A stretch of 19,482 nucleotides of DNA from Pseudobacteriovorax antillogorgiicola (lineage in GTDB: Bacteria > Bdellovibrionota_B > Oligoflexia > Oligoflexales > RGVZ01). The notes below the pieces were generated by a model. The model saw only the letters and a program-made list of their open reading frames with translations. It was not told where the DNA came from and did no database searches. Below are positions 6,971 to 15,090 of the stretch, piece after piece (position 1 is the first letter of the stretch; every line of letters starts with the position of its first letter). The DNA is taken from contig CAMDGW010000018.1 of the NCBI GenBank assembly GCA_945897695.1, forward strand, positions 1 through 19,482, read 5' to 3'. Both the position numbers and the translations under genes were made by a program.

Positions 6971-7972
6971 TTAAACAAATGCTGCGTCGCCGCCACCTTG
7001 GATGACGATTTTGCCTTCGCCCTCGAGCTTGCGGGCGATGTTAATGACCTCAAGCTGCGCAGCCTCCACATCGGATAGTTTCACTGCGCCGCTTGCTTCC
7101 ATATCTTCCCTGAGCATAACAGCAGCGCGCTCCGACATGTTTTTGAAAACAAGTTCCTTGACGGATTCGCTCCCAGTTCTGAGTGCAATTTTCCACTTGT
7201 CATTATTTACGTTCTTGATGAGTTCCTGAATACCGCGATCGTCGATTTTGACAAGATCATCGAAGACGAACATAAGTTGTCGGATCTGCTCGGCAAGGTC
7301 TGGATCTCGCTCCTCGAAATTGTCAAGAAGCTGCTCTGCAGACGCTTTATCCATAAGATTCAACATTCCGGCAATTGGCTCAACACCACCAATTTTTTGG
7401 ATGGCGACAGTACCCATAGCGTTAACTTCCTGGCGGAGAACGTCATCAATCTCGTCGATGATTTCTGGTTGAACGGCATCTAGATTGGCAATCCTGATCA
7501 GTACTTCGGTGTGAATACTTTCAGGAAGCAATTTCAATACTTCCCCACATTTCTTGTTGTCTAAGTGCGCCAGAATCAGAGCCACGGTCTGCGGATGCTC
7601 GTTTCGGATGAAGTTGGCAAGTGATCTTGGATCGATGAGTTCTAGGGAGTCCAGGTTAGCTTGAGATCCAAGGGCCAACTGCTCAATGAGCTCGTCGGCT
7701 TCGCCTCCTTTAAAGGCCGTACCAATCACTTTTTTGGTGAATTCATTTCCACCGTAAAAGAACTTTTTATTTTGTTGAATGATCCCGTAAAACTCCATCA
7801 TGATCTGATCAACGACGTCGTTATCAAGTCGGCCAAGACGGCTCATGGCTGTGCCGATACGCTTAATTTCAAATTCGGTCATACTTTTGAAAATCTCTGC
7901 CGAGATTTCCTCACCAAAAGAAAGCATGAGTATGGCTGCTTTCTGCGCGCCCGTGTATTTCGCATTTGCCAT
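6971..7972 (-). CDS. fliG: Flagellar motor switch protein FliG
   Basis: FliG is part of the cytoplasmic C-ring, connects it to the MS-ring FliF and receives torque from the MotA stator. The 333-aa product has the usual length and three-part layout: an N-terminal FliF-binding domain (about 1-100), a middle domain with the EHPQ motif (125-128), the MFxF hinge (MFVF, 234-237), and a C-terminal torque domain. The torque helix (VKELVFKNMSERAAVMLREDM, about 271-291) keeps the charged residues that face MotA. ATG at 7972 has GGAGA about 8 nt upstream. fliF, fliH and fliI, its common operon partners, are not next to it. lgt follows instead, and a lytic transglycosylase gene diverges upstream. An extra chromosomal fliG copy is possible. 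Confidence 0.97.
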   Translation of the reverse strand: MANAKYTGAQKAAILMLSFGEEISAEIFKSMTEFEIKRIGTAMSRLGRLDNDVVDQIMMEFYGIIQQNKKFFYGGNEFTKKVIGTAFKGGEADELIEQLALGSQANLDSLELIDPRSLANFIRNEHPQTVALILAHLDNKKCGEVLKLLPESIHTEVLIRIANLDAVQPEIIDEIDDVLRQEVNAMGTVAIQKIGGVEPIAGMLNLMDKASAEQLLDNFEERDPDLAEQIRQLMFVFDDLVKIDDRGIQELIKNVNNDKWKIALRTGSESVKELVFKNMSERAAVMLREDMEASGAVKLSDVEAAQLEVINIARKLEGEGKIVIQGGGDAAFV

Positions 7973-8041
7973 GGCAGGGTCTCCGACTTCATGATTGGTA
8001 AGCTTCTCTATATTTTACGAGCACCGTCATAAGGTTGCCAG

Positions 8042-8061
8042 ACTGTCAGGATTCTGACAGT
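8042..8061. promoter_or_regulatory. Inverted repeat between fliG and transglycosylase genes
   Basis: A perfect 8-bp inverted repeat, ACTGTCAG (8042-8049) and CTGACAGT (8054-8061), with a 4-nt loop, lies 70 nt upstream of fliG and 150 nt upstream of the divergent gene. It is not followed by a T run on either strand, so it is more likely an operator or leader hairpin than a terminator. A TTATCAA direct repeat (8092-8098, 8103-8109) is also nearby. Confidence 0.4.
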
Positions 8062-8210
8062 GTCGACGATCGCTCCAAGTATTCGCTCCTCTTATCAATA
8101 GGTTATCAAGGCACGAGGATTGCTCTAACGGACGTGCGATGGATTCAGGGGATCTTATCGTCTTTTTTGGTCCTGTTGTTGTTGCTCCTGGCTTGATGTT
8201 GAGGTGACGT

Positions 8211-9575
8211 TTGAAACAGTTATTTTCTGTATTTAGCCTACTGACAATCGTCATTTTTGTGGCTTTTAGCTCAATTGATGTCGTTATGTATGCCAAGAAA
8301 CCTGAGGTTAATCGTATCTCTCAGGCGATGGATCGTGAAAATGACGTGTTTTTGAAAATCCGCGAGACGGTTGCCAAAGATGATGAGTGTGTGCCAGTCC
8401 GTGTAGGTGGATTGGGTGAAATAGATATTCAGTATCTTGCTTGCTCCGACGCGGCGCGTCGAGAGGACGGTCAATCTTTCAAAGTCAGTGAGAATATTCG
8501 CGTGCCTCAGGGAATTGCCCGCCGTGTTAACTTTTGGCGCAGGGTTTACTCATTATGGTCAAAAAACCAATATGTGATTCATGTCCCCGAATACCCGGAA
8601 ATTGTCTTGGAGATTCACGATAGCTCAAGAATTTCAGACCTGGGCGATAGGACTAGAGAGCGCATTATGAAGCCTGGACTAGATACACGTCGCCGCCAGT
8701 ATCGACTCATTCTTGCAAAGTTGGCTAGTATGAAGCGAATTGATGAGAAATTGCTAAATCCTACTGAGCTCCGCGTTTACAAATCTTTTGAACATATTTC
8801 TGATAAGAACAAATTCAGGATTGCTTCGGCCAGCCTTCGTGTTCAGCGTGGCCAACGTGAGTATATTGCCAAGGGCCTCGAGGTTGCACAAAAATACCTA
8901 CCCCACGTAGAAGCAGAGTTTAAAAAGCAGGGATTAATGCCTGAACTTGCAAGGATTGCTTTTATCGAGTCTTCCTTCAATCTCCAGGCGCTCAGCAAAG
9001 TGGGAGCCAGCGGTGTCTATCAAGTTATGCCTGAGACTGGTCGAGACTATCTTGTGGTAAATGGTCAGATAGATGAGCGAAACGATCCGATCAAAGCAAG
9101 TCGGGCAGCTGCCAAATTGCTATCTATGAACTATAAAATTCTCCGTGAGTGGCCGCTAGCCATTACGGCATACAATCATGGCGTGGGTGGAATATCCAGA
9201 GCTATGCGCGAAAAAGGAACCTCTGATATTGTGACTTTAATCAATAAATATGATGGTGCTAATTTTGGCTTTGCGTCTAAAAACTTCTACGCAGGTTTCC
9301 TTGGGCTTTTAGCAACATTGAAAAATGCTCCCAAAGTTTTCCCTGAAATACCACCGTCGGATCCTTTAAAGTTCGATCTTGTGAAGGTGGGTGGGCTGAG
9401 CCTTTCTGAGGTTAAAAATAAGTATAGACTCAATAATTTTATGATTACTTCTTTGAACCCGGATGTAGGCAGGTCTTTTATTCGAGCAAATGGCACGTTC
9501 CCACCCAGATATGTACTCAAGATTCCTCCCCGCTCAAATAATAGTCTAGCGAAGCTGACGTCTTGGCATCCCTAA
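8211..9575 (+). CDS. MltD-like membrane-bound/periplasmic lytic transglycosylase
   Basis: This is a peptidoglycan-cleaving lytic transglycosylase of the SLT (GH23) fold, 454 aa. A hydrophobic N-terminal segment (about 3-25) is a signal peptide or anchor, placing it in the periplasm. The SLT domain occupies about 230-370. The catalytic Glu is E253 in RIAFIESSFN, followed by the family motifs ASGVYQVMPETGRDY and ITAYNHGVGGI. A C-terminal stretch (about 385-445, ending in NPDVGRSFIRANGTFPPRYVLKIP) resembles the LysM-like tail of MltD proteins. The TTG start has GAGG six nt upstream. The residues between the anchor and the catalytic domain (about 30-225) are not recognised. It is transcribed alone, divergently from fliG, and ends at a terminator. 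Possible jobs are wall remodelling for flagellum or secreton insertion, but this is not shown. Confidence 0.9.
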   Translation: MKQLFSVFSLLTIVIFVAFSSIDVVMYAKKPEVNRISQAMDRENDVFLKIRETVAKDDECVPVRVGGLGEIDIQYLACSDAARREDGQSFKVSENIRVPQGIARRVNFWRRVYSLWSKNQYVIHVPEYPEIVLEIHDSSRISDLGDRTRERIMKPGLDTRRRQYRLILAKLASMKRIDEKLLNPTELRVYKSFEHISDKNKFRIASASLRVQRGQREYIAKGLEVAQKYLPHVEAEFKKQGLMPELARIAFIESSFNLQALSKVGASGVYQVMPETGRDYLVVNGQIDERNDPIKASRAAAKLLSMNYKILREWPLAITAYNHGVGGISRAMREKGTSDIVTLINKYDGANFGFASKNFYAGFLGLLATLKNAPKVFPEIPPSDPLKFDLVKVGGLSLSEVKNKYRLNNFMITSLNPDVGRSFIRANGTFPPRYVLKIPPRSNNSLAKLTSWHP

Positions 9576-9607
9576 GCCAATTTAGCCTCTGGCCATCAAT
9601 TTCTTAG

Positions 9608-9647
9608 TCCGCTTTTGGTAACATGACCTAAGCGGATTTTGTTTTTT
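9608..9647 (+). terminator. Terminator after the lytic transglycosylase gene
   Basis: TCCGCTT (9608-9614) pairs with AAGCGGA (9630-9636) and is followed by TTTT-G-TTTTTT. This is a standard intrinsic terminator that separates the transglycosylase gene from the aroK-led operon. Confidence 0.85.
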
Positions 9648-9686
9648 GGTAATTAACCGCGATAAAGCTTTTAAATTCGCCAATCT

Positions 9687-9765
9687 CTAGTCATTTTTAG
9701 GGCTGACCTAGCGCCGCGGCTAAGTCATGGCATAAAATAATGATATAAAAAGCTTAATGACTTAG
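9687..9765. promoter_or_regulatory. Regulatory region with repeated CTA(A/G)GTCA-type elements before aroK
   Basis: Four related elements lie upstream of the aroK start: CTAGTCAT (9687-9694), TGACCTAG (9704-9711), CTAAGTCAT (9720-9728) and ATGACTTAG (9757-9765). They are arranged as two inverted pairs, the second a perfect 9-bp pair. The second pair brackets an AT-rich stretch containing TAAAAT (9733-9738) and TATAAA (9744-9749), either of which could be a -10. A further TGACCTAAG lies in the preceding terminator. This looks like a promoter covered by operator half-sites, or a leader hairpin, controlling the whole type II secretion operon. Confidence 0.45.
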
Positions 9766-9780
9766 TTCAAAGGTTTTGAT

Positions 9781-10440
9781 TTGGACGATATTGAAAAAAA
9801 TTCTATGGGCTTGGCAGATTTTCCAAACAGGCTAGGAAATATCTTACTGACTGGCGCAAGCGGTAGCGGCAAGTCTGCAATCGGCAGGCAATCGGCAAAG
9901 CTGCTAGGCCTCGGATTTTTGGATCTTGATGAATTGATCGAAGCAGCTTCCGCTCGAAAAATCAGTGAGATATTTGCCACAGAAGGCGAGTTAGTGTTCC
10001 GAGAGTATGAGGCAAAAATATTGTTATCACTCCAGAATATTCGTAGTCACGTGATTGCCGTTGGGGGAGGTGCTTTGCTCTCAGCGGAAGCCTATGAAAC
10101 GGCAAAGAAAATTGGCCCGATCGTTTGGATTCAGTCGTCAGCAATGGAAATCTCGCGTCGCCTATTTAAACGCGTCGGCGAAATGGAAAAAAGGCCTCTT
10201 TTCAAAGATCTTGTTGGCGAAGAGAATCATGAATTGCGAAGAGAGGGAATTCGTCAACGCGTCCAGAAGATGATGGATGAAAGACGCTCATGGTACAGCC
10301 AAGCTGATGTTGTATTGGATGGCTCCTATGTGACTCCCGAGATGGCTGCACAACACTTGAAAGATATTCTAGTTTCCGAAGGACTGATGAAGGCGGATCA
10401 TAAACGATTTGCAAGCTGGCATCGCAAAGGGAGTTCCTAA
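9781..10440 (+). CDS. aroK: Shikimate kinase
   Basis: It phosphorylates shikimate at O3 with ATP in the chorismate pathway in the cytoplasm. The 219-aa product has Walker A GASGSGKS (25-32), the DLD pair for Mg and shikimate binding (D48, D50), the substrate Arg in FREYE (R74), the GGG loop (95-97), the LID Arg in EKRPLF (R138) and the late Arg in ERRSWYSQAD (168-169). It is about 45 residues longer than the usual 170-175, with a 15-20 residue N-terminal extension and a C-terminal tail. The TTG start has AAAGG about 8 nt upstream. An ATG at 9805 is possible but lacks a ribosome binding site. The stop is 3 nt before the first gspC start, so aroK is the first gene of the secretion operon. Confidence 0.93.
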   Translation: MDDIEKNSMGLADFPNRLGNILLTGASGSGKSAIGRQSAKLLGLGFLDLDELIEAASARKISEIFATEGELVFREYEAKILLSLQNIRSHVIAVGGGALLSAEAYETAKKIGPIVWIQSSAMEISRRLFKRVGEMEKRPLFKDLVGEENHELRREGIRQRVQKMMDERRSWYSQADVVLDGSYVTPEMAAQHLKDILVSEGLMKADHKRFASWHRKGSS

Positions 10441-10443
10441 GCC

Positions 10444-11418
10444 GTGTTGGAATTTGACAACCTCAATCGCTATATTGATAAGATTCGCCCATGGCCATGG
10501 CGTCCCTCAGTCGCTGTGCTCGTAGCAAGTTTTATGGTGTCGTCTCTGGTTAGTTCCATAGTGGGCTGGTGGCTTATGAGTCAGGTTGGTACCGGAATGG
10601 TTGGAGTTACGACCAACGATCAACCTATTAATTTTCAGCAAAATATCGGTCTTGCAAAAGTGGCGATGGATAAAATTTTAGATCGTAACATCTTTAACTC
10701 CGAAGGTTTAATGGGAGATGTAGATCCGAATGCCAGTGGTGCTCAAATGGCGAAAACCCAGCTACCGGTTAGAATTCTTGGCATCATCTATGGGGGTAAT
10801 CCCTACAATGGCATTGCGATGGTTGAAAACAATCAAAGCAAAACCGTCAATTCATTTATGGTTGGCGATCAACTGACTCCCGAAGCAAAAGTCATAGAAA
10901 TTCAGCGTGACATGATCCTAGTTGATAATAAAGGTCGAAAGGAGTTTGCCCCGTTGGAAGAGGTCGAACTGCGTCGATCTTCGAGGGCTGGCGGGGGTAA
11001 GAAAAAAACCAACGCGCCTGAATCGTTGACGGGAACCGGGTATGCTACTGATGCTCCGCCAGAAAACTTCAAGGAAGAGGGATTCGAACGCAAAGGAAAC
11101 AATATTGAGTTGACCTCTGAATATAAAAATCGACTGCTGACCGTGGATTTCGCTAACGTCCTGCAGGATGCGAAGGCCAGTCCAAACATGGTAGATGGCG
11201 TCCTCAAAGGCTGGCGCATGGAGCGCATCCGTAAAAATAGTTTCTACGAGAAGGCCGGAATGCAAAATGGGGACGTAGTCGAGGAAATTAATGGAGTTCA
11301 GCTGTCCGATGCTGGTCAGTCCATCAAGTTGTTACAAAATATGCGCAATGAGGGCGAAATCGACATCAAGGTCAATCGAAATGGTCAGCGGATGAATCTT
11401 AACTTAAAGGTGCGCTGA
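10444..11418 (+). CDS. gspC: Type II secretion protein GspC, first copy
   Basis: GspC spans the inner membrane and links the GspE/F/L/M platform to the secretin. This 324-aa protein shows a short cytoplasmic N-terminus, one membrane segment (about 22-46), the RNIFNS element (81-86) typical of the segment before the HR domain, an HR domain (about 105-175), a basic/low-complexity linker (about 178-215) and a C-terminal PDZ domain (about 250-324, including EKAGMQNGDVVEEINGV). It contains no cysteine. The GTG start has GGGAG about 10 nt upstream, overlapping the end of aroK. A second GspC-like gene begins 6 nt after its stop. Confidence 0.88.
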   Translation: MLEFDNLNRYIDKIRPWPWRPSVAVLVASFMVSSLVSSIVGWWLMSQVGTGMVGVTTNDQPINFQQNIGLAKVAMDKILDRNIFNSEGLMGDVDPNASGAQMAKTQLPVRILGIIYGGNPYNGIAMVENNQSKTVNSFMVGDQLTPEAKVIEIQRDMILVDNKGRKEFAPLEEVELRRSSRAGGGKKKTNAPESLTGTGYATDAPPENFKEEGFERKGNNIELTSEYKNRLLTVDFANVLQDAKASPNMVDGVLKGWRMERIRKNSFYEKAGMQNGDVVEEINGVQLSDAGQSIKLLQNMRNEGEIDIKVNRNGQRMNLNLKVR

Positions 11419-11424
11419 GACTGT

Positions 11425-12459
11425 ATGAGCACGACCCAAGAAATTCTAGAGTCAAAGATAGCGGTTATGTTGCCGCGCGTTAAGTCGTGGCTCAAGCGGC
11501 AGTCTGAGGATAGTTTTAAAAAGCTCGAAGAGCGAATATACCTGATCGTTCTGCCGATAGCAGTGGCTTATCTAGTGGCAACGATCATGGGTGGGATAAT
11601 CTCAAGCTTCCTGATGTCAGGTATTTTTACGGCGCGCGCTCGAATTAATGTTCGTGCGGACGAAACTTCCTCCATAGTGCTTGATCGGCCTGTTATGGCT
11701 AATAGTAGAGATCTCCAAAAAGTCATCAAAGAGCGCAATATTTTTAATAGTGATGGAAAGTTCCCTGAAGAGAAAATTGGAGCGCAAGGGAGTGGTTCCC
11801 TAGGTCGTTTCGATATCAATGCAGCTTGCAATCCAACGAGCTTGCCAATTGAGCTGTTGGGCACCATTTTCCTTGGTGACCGGATGACGTCACTTGCCAC
11901 TGTGAAAGACAAAAGTTACTCGGAGGCAGATATCTACCGAGTGGGTGATTCTATTTATGGAAATGAGATGGCTATCGTCGCGGCAGTCGAACGCCAAAAA
12001 ATTATTATTAATAATAACGGCGCGAAAGAGTGCATAGATCTCGACAAGGGAGATCCAAATGCGGCAAGTGACGGATTTCCGTCATTTGGAGGCACTGATT
12101 TTGGTGGAATGCCAAATGGTACTTCCGGGGCAGGTTCTGAAATTAATGTTGAAGCTGGCTATGTGGAAGGTGAATTAGGCCCAGGATTTGGTAAAATTGT
12201 AGATGCAGCTCGACTAGTCCCAAATACGGTAGATGGTGGAATTAACGGTTTTAAGATTTTTTCTATCAAAGGTGGGACTTTATTCGCGCGAATCGGTTTA
12301 CAGAACGGAGACGTAATCACTCAAGTTAACGAGACAAGCATGAAACAGCCAGAACAAGGATTTGCCTTGTATCAGGCGTTTCAAGATGAAAAGGAAGTCA
12401 GGATTCAATTGCTCCGCGGCGGAACGACGCCGCAGAACATAACGGTGCGAATTAAGTAA
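11425..12459 (+). CDS. Type II secretion protein GspC-like, second copy
   Basis: The 344-aa product has the same architecture as its upstream neighbour but a different sequence. It has a longer, charged cytoplasmic N-terminus (about 1-37), a membrane segment (about 38-64), RNIFNS (104-109), an HR domain (about 140-205), a Gly/Ser-rich linker (about 208-235) and a C-terminal PDZ domain (about 265-344, with FARIGLQNGDVITQVNE). Two cysteines, C135 and C203, bracket the HR domain and could form a periplasmic disulfide. The first copy has none. The ribosome binding site is weak. With a 6-nt gap, translational coupling to the first copy is likely. It may form heteromers with the first GspC, or serve another substrate or growth stage. 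GspN is an alternative name to consider, but the HR plus PDZ layout favours GspC. Confidence 0.8.
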   Translation: MSTTQEILESKIAVMLPRVKSWLKRQSEDSFKKLEERIYLIVLPIAVAYLVATIMGGIISSFLMSGIFTARARINVRADETSSIVLDRPVMANSRDLQKVIKERNIFNSDGKFPEEKIGAQGSGSLGRFDINAACNPTSLPIELLGTIFLGDRMTSLATVKDKSYSEADIYRVGDSIYGNEMAIVAAVERQKIIINNNGAKECIDLDKGDPNAASDGFPSFGGTDFGGMPNGTSGAGSEINVEAGYVEGELGPGFGKIVDAARLVPNTVDGGINGFKIFSIKGGTLFARIGLQNGDVITQVNETSMKQPEQGFALYQAFQDEKEVRIQLLRGGTTPQNITVRIK

Positions 12460-12503
12460 GTCCTCAACATTGCGTTGGGACGTGACGGAAAGGGTGAATG
12501 TTT

Positions 12504-15083
12504 ATGGCAAGGAATCGCTTAAACGACCTAGTGAGTAGTGGTCTGGTAGCTGTCTTGATTGGGCAAGTGCCATCTGGGGCTTTGGCCCAGAATGCAGTGC
12601 CCACTCCAGCTGCTGTAAATAGCTCTGAGCCGCCACCTCCGCCGCCGTCACCTCCGCCGCCACCTCCGCCGCCACCTCCGCCGCCGGCATCTGAGCCAAC
12701 GGATGACCGCGGTCCGGGAAGCGACGGTCCAGATCAAGGCAAATTTGGTGAGGCTCCGGCAAAAAACGGTCGAAAGAGTACCGTCACCAAAGTTGCGCCC
12801 GACACCGCCAAGGTCGTGATTGAAGACAAGAAGGGAGCCGATTCAGTTCCTGCAGGGCAGGAGCTGGTAAATATGGATTTTCCTGAAAAAACGGAAATCC
12901 GAGATATCGTCCGAGCCGTGGCTCTTTGGACGGGAAAAAATGTGATTCTCGATAATAACGTTAGTGGGAAGATCCAGATTATCTCGCCAAGGCGCGTGAC
13001 CAAAGAGGAAGCTTATCAGGCATTTTTATCTGCTCTTAACGTTCTTAGACTAACAACAGTTGAGACAGGGAAAATTCTCAAAATTGTTCCGATCAGTACC
13101 GCCGTACGTGGAAACTTAAGAACCTTCCTTGGATCGAAGTGGACCCCACTGACAGATGAGATTATCACGCAAATTATTCCATTAAAATACGTAGATGCAA
13201 AGAGTATCCAGAGCACTCTGAGCAAGATTGTGACTGCCAATAGTATGGTTGCATATGATAAAACCAACACGCTGATCATCAGCGATAGTGGTTATAAAGT
13301 GCGGCGCATTTTGGATATATTAGATCTAATTGACGTGCAAGGTCAGCAGCCTCAAGTTCAGTTTGTTCCCATTCGCTATGCAGATGCAAAGACAATCAAT
13401 GACCGCGTCAGCGAAATTCTGAAGGCGAACAGTGCAGGCGGCGGTAGTTATGGCTCATTTAAGCTGATGGTGGACGAAAGAACTAACTCCGTTATTGTGT
13501 TTGGCCCGCCGCGAACCATTACGGATGTGCAGAGTCTGATCAAAAAATTTGATATTGAACTGGATGATCCTACGCGTCAGTCCAGTATCCATGTGAGACC
13601 GCTTGATTACGCTGACGCAAAAAAAATTGCTTCAACTCTGTCGGCTTTAGCTCAAGGTGGTAAAAAGAAATCACCCTCCTTTGCTCCCCCGTCTTCACCG
13701 AATGTGCCAGGATCCCCTGGCGCTGGTACTACGACTGCTGAGTTTGACGACAATGTAAAAATCACAGCAGACGAATCATCAAACTCGCTTTTGATCTCTG
13801 GGAGCCGATCCTCTTACCAGGCAGTGAATAGCATCATTAGAAAACTAGATATCCGTAAGAGTCAGGTGTTTATTGAAGCTGACATCCTAGATCTTGCTAC
13901 GACTAACGGCTTTAAATTTAATACCTCAATTTTTGGCGGGGCAAAGTCTGGTCAGTCGCAGCTGGCTACCACGTGGCAGGGCGCTGGGATCGGAAATGTC
14001 ATTCTTTCTCAGACAACAAAAACACCGACAGGAGCAGAGAAAGCTCTGGGATCGTTTGCTGAGGATATGACAATCGGAATTCTGTCATCAAAAATCGTGA
14101 ATATTCCTGGAATTGGTGATATTTCTCCAGGTGCTCTCATAAAATTAATTAAGACAGACTCCAATGCCAGGGTGCTATCCAGTCCTCACATCATGACGGC
14201 AGACAACGAAGAAGCGCAGATTTCTGTGGGTGAGAAAGTGTTCTTTAGAACCCAGCAGGATCCTACTGCGGGATCAACTGTACCGATTTCTAAGGTAGAA
14301 AACGAAAAAGCCGAGCTGTCCCTTACTATCAAGCCAAATATTTCAAACTCCAACTACGTGACACTAAAAGTAAATATTGACGCTAACTCAATCGAGGGAC
14401 TTGATCCGGATTCAAAATTGCCGAAAGTCAAGACCCGGAAGACATCGCAATTGTTGACCGTTAAAAATGGACAAACTGTGGTCATAAGTGGACTTGTTCA
14501 AAATACCAAGACTGAGGGATTCCAAAAAGTTCCTCTTCTCGGTGATATTCCGATTCTTGGGTGGCTATTCAGAAATAGTGATATTCGAACAATAACAAGC
14601 AACATGATGGTGTTTTTGACTCCACACGTGATTCACGGCGCAGACGACCTTGCGGCCATTTATCAATCAAAACTTAAGGAACGAGACGAGTACCTTGAGT
14701 ATGTCTACGGAAATAGCTTTAAAGAGGATCGTTTTTACGCACTTTTGCCAAAGGCTGAAGATGGTAAATATGTGCCTGACCCGAAAGATGAAGACGAGAA
14801 AAAACGTAGGGAAGAGGTGCGATCTGCTTACATGAACAATGAGCATCCCGAAAGTGCTGTGAAAGAGGAAAAGAAATCAGAGCTTACGGAACCAACCCCC
14901 GTTCCAATGAATGCAACTCTGGGTAGCGGCGCAGGCTCTGGTGGTGACGCTGGATTTACAGCGCCTCCGCCCCCGGGTGTTCCTCCTCCACCACCTCCGC
15001 CTCCACCCATGGAAAATGACATGCCGCAACCGGAGCCGCCCATGGTGGATGAGCCGCCACCACCACCACCACCCATGGAGTAA
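12504..15083 (+). CDS. gspD: Type II secretion secretin GspD with proline-rich ends
   Basis: GspD forms the multimeric outer-membrane channel of the type II system. The product of about 860 aa has a signal peptide ending near GALAQ (about 30), an N-terminal proline-rich segment (about 43-62), and N0 (about 125-195). Three repeated N domains follow (about 220-285, 286-360 and 361-455), each opening with a YxDAK-type motif. The secretin domain (about 460-720) has SSPHIMTADNEEAQISVGE and the VPLLGDIPILGWLF signature. After TPHVI comes an acidic/Lys-rich tail and a second proline-rich block at the C-terminus (about 820-861) with MENDMP- and PPME-like units. Two ATGs compete, at 12498 and 12504. 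AAGGG sits 3 nt before the first but 9 nt before the second, so 12504 is preferred. The tail is much longer than in classical GspD. Confidence 0.95.
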   Translation: MARNRLNDLVSSGLVAVLIGQVPSGALAQNAVPTPAAVNSSEPPPPPPSPPPPPPPPPPPPASEPTDDRGPGSDGPDQGKFGEAPAKNGRKSTVTKVAPDTAKVVIEDKKGADSVPAGQELVNMDFPEKTEIRDIVRAVALWTGKNVILDNNVSGKIQIISPRRVTKEEAYQAFLSALNVLRLTTVETGKILKIVPISTAVRGNLRTFLGSKWTPLTDEIITQIIPLKYVDAKSIQSTLSKIVTANSMVAYDKTNTLIISDSGYKVRRILDILDLIDVQGQQPQVQFVPIRYADAKTINDRVSEILKANSAGGGSYGSFKLMVDERTNSVIVFGPPRTITDVQSLIKKFDIELDDPTRQSSIHVRPLDYADAKKIASTLSALAQGGKKKSPSFAPPSSPNVPGSPGAGTTTAEFDDNVKITADESSNSLLISGSRSSYQAVNSIIRKLDIRKSQVFIEADILDLATTNGFKFNTSIFGGAKSGQSQLATTWQGAGIGNVILSQTTKTPTGAEKALGSFAEDMTIGILSSKIVNIPGIGDISPGALIKLIKTDSNARVLSSPHIMTADNEEAQISVGEKVFFRTQQDPTAGSTVPISKVENEKAELSLTIKPNISNSNYVTLKVNIDANSIEGLDPDSKLPKVKTRKTSQLLTVKNGQTVVISGLVQNTKTEGFQKVPLLGDIPILGWLFRNSDIRTITSNMMVFLTPHVIHGADDLAAIYQSKLKERDEYLEYVYGNSFKEDRFYALLPKAEDGKYVPDPKDEDEKKRREEVRSAYMNNEHPESAVKEEKKSELTEPTPVPMNATLGSGAGSGGDAGFTAPPPPGVPPPPPPPPPMENDMPQPEPPMVDEPPPPPPPME
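12634..12684 (+). repeat. 12-bp tandem repeat inside gspD
   Basis: The unit CACCTCCGCCGC occurs at 12634-12645, 12649-12660, 12661-12672 and 12673-12684. The last three copies are perfect and contiguous, and the first is set off by 3 nt. In the reading frame each unit adds four prolines (CCT CCG CCG CCA), so copy-number change would alter the length of the proline tract without breaking the frame. Confidence 0.8.
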
Positions 15084-15090
15084 TTTTTAG

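Noticed and set aside
8027..8296. Leftward 89-aa frame between fliG and the transglycosylase gene
   Set aside because: It overlaps the start of the transglycosylase gene, shows no protein-like features and has no convincing ribosome binding site.
12634..12684. CRISPR-like array
   Set aside because: Units are 12 bp, contiguous and in frame with prolines; there are no spacers.
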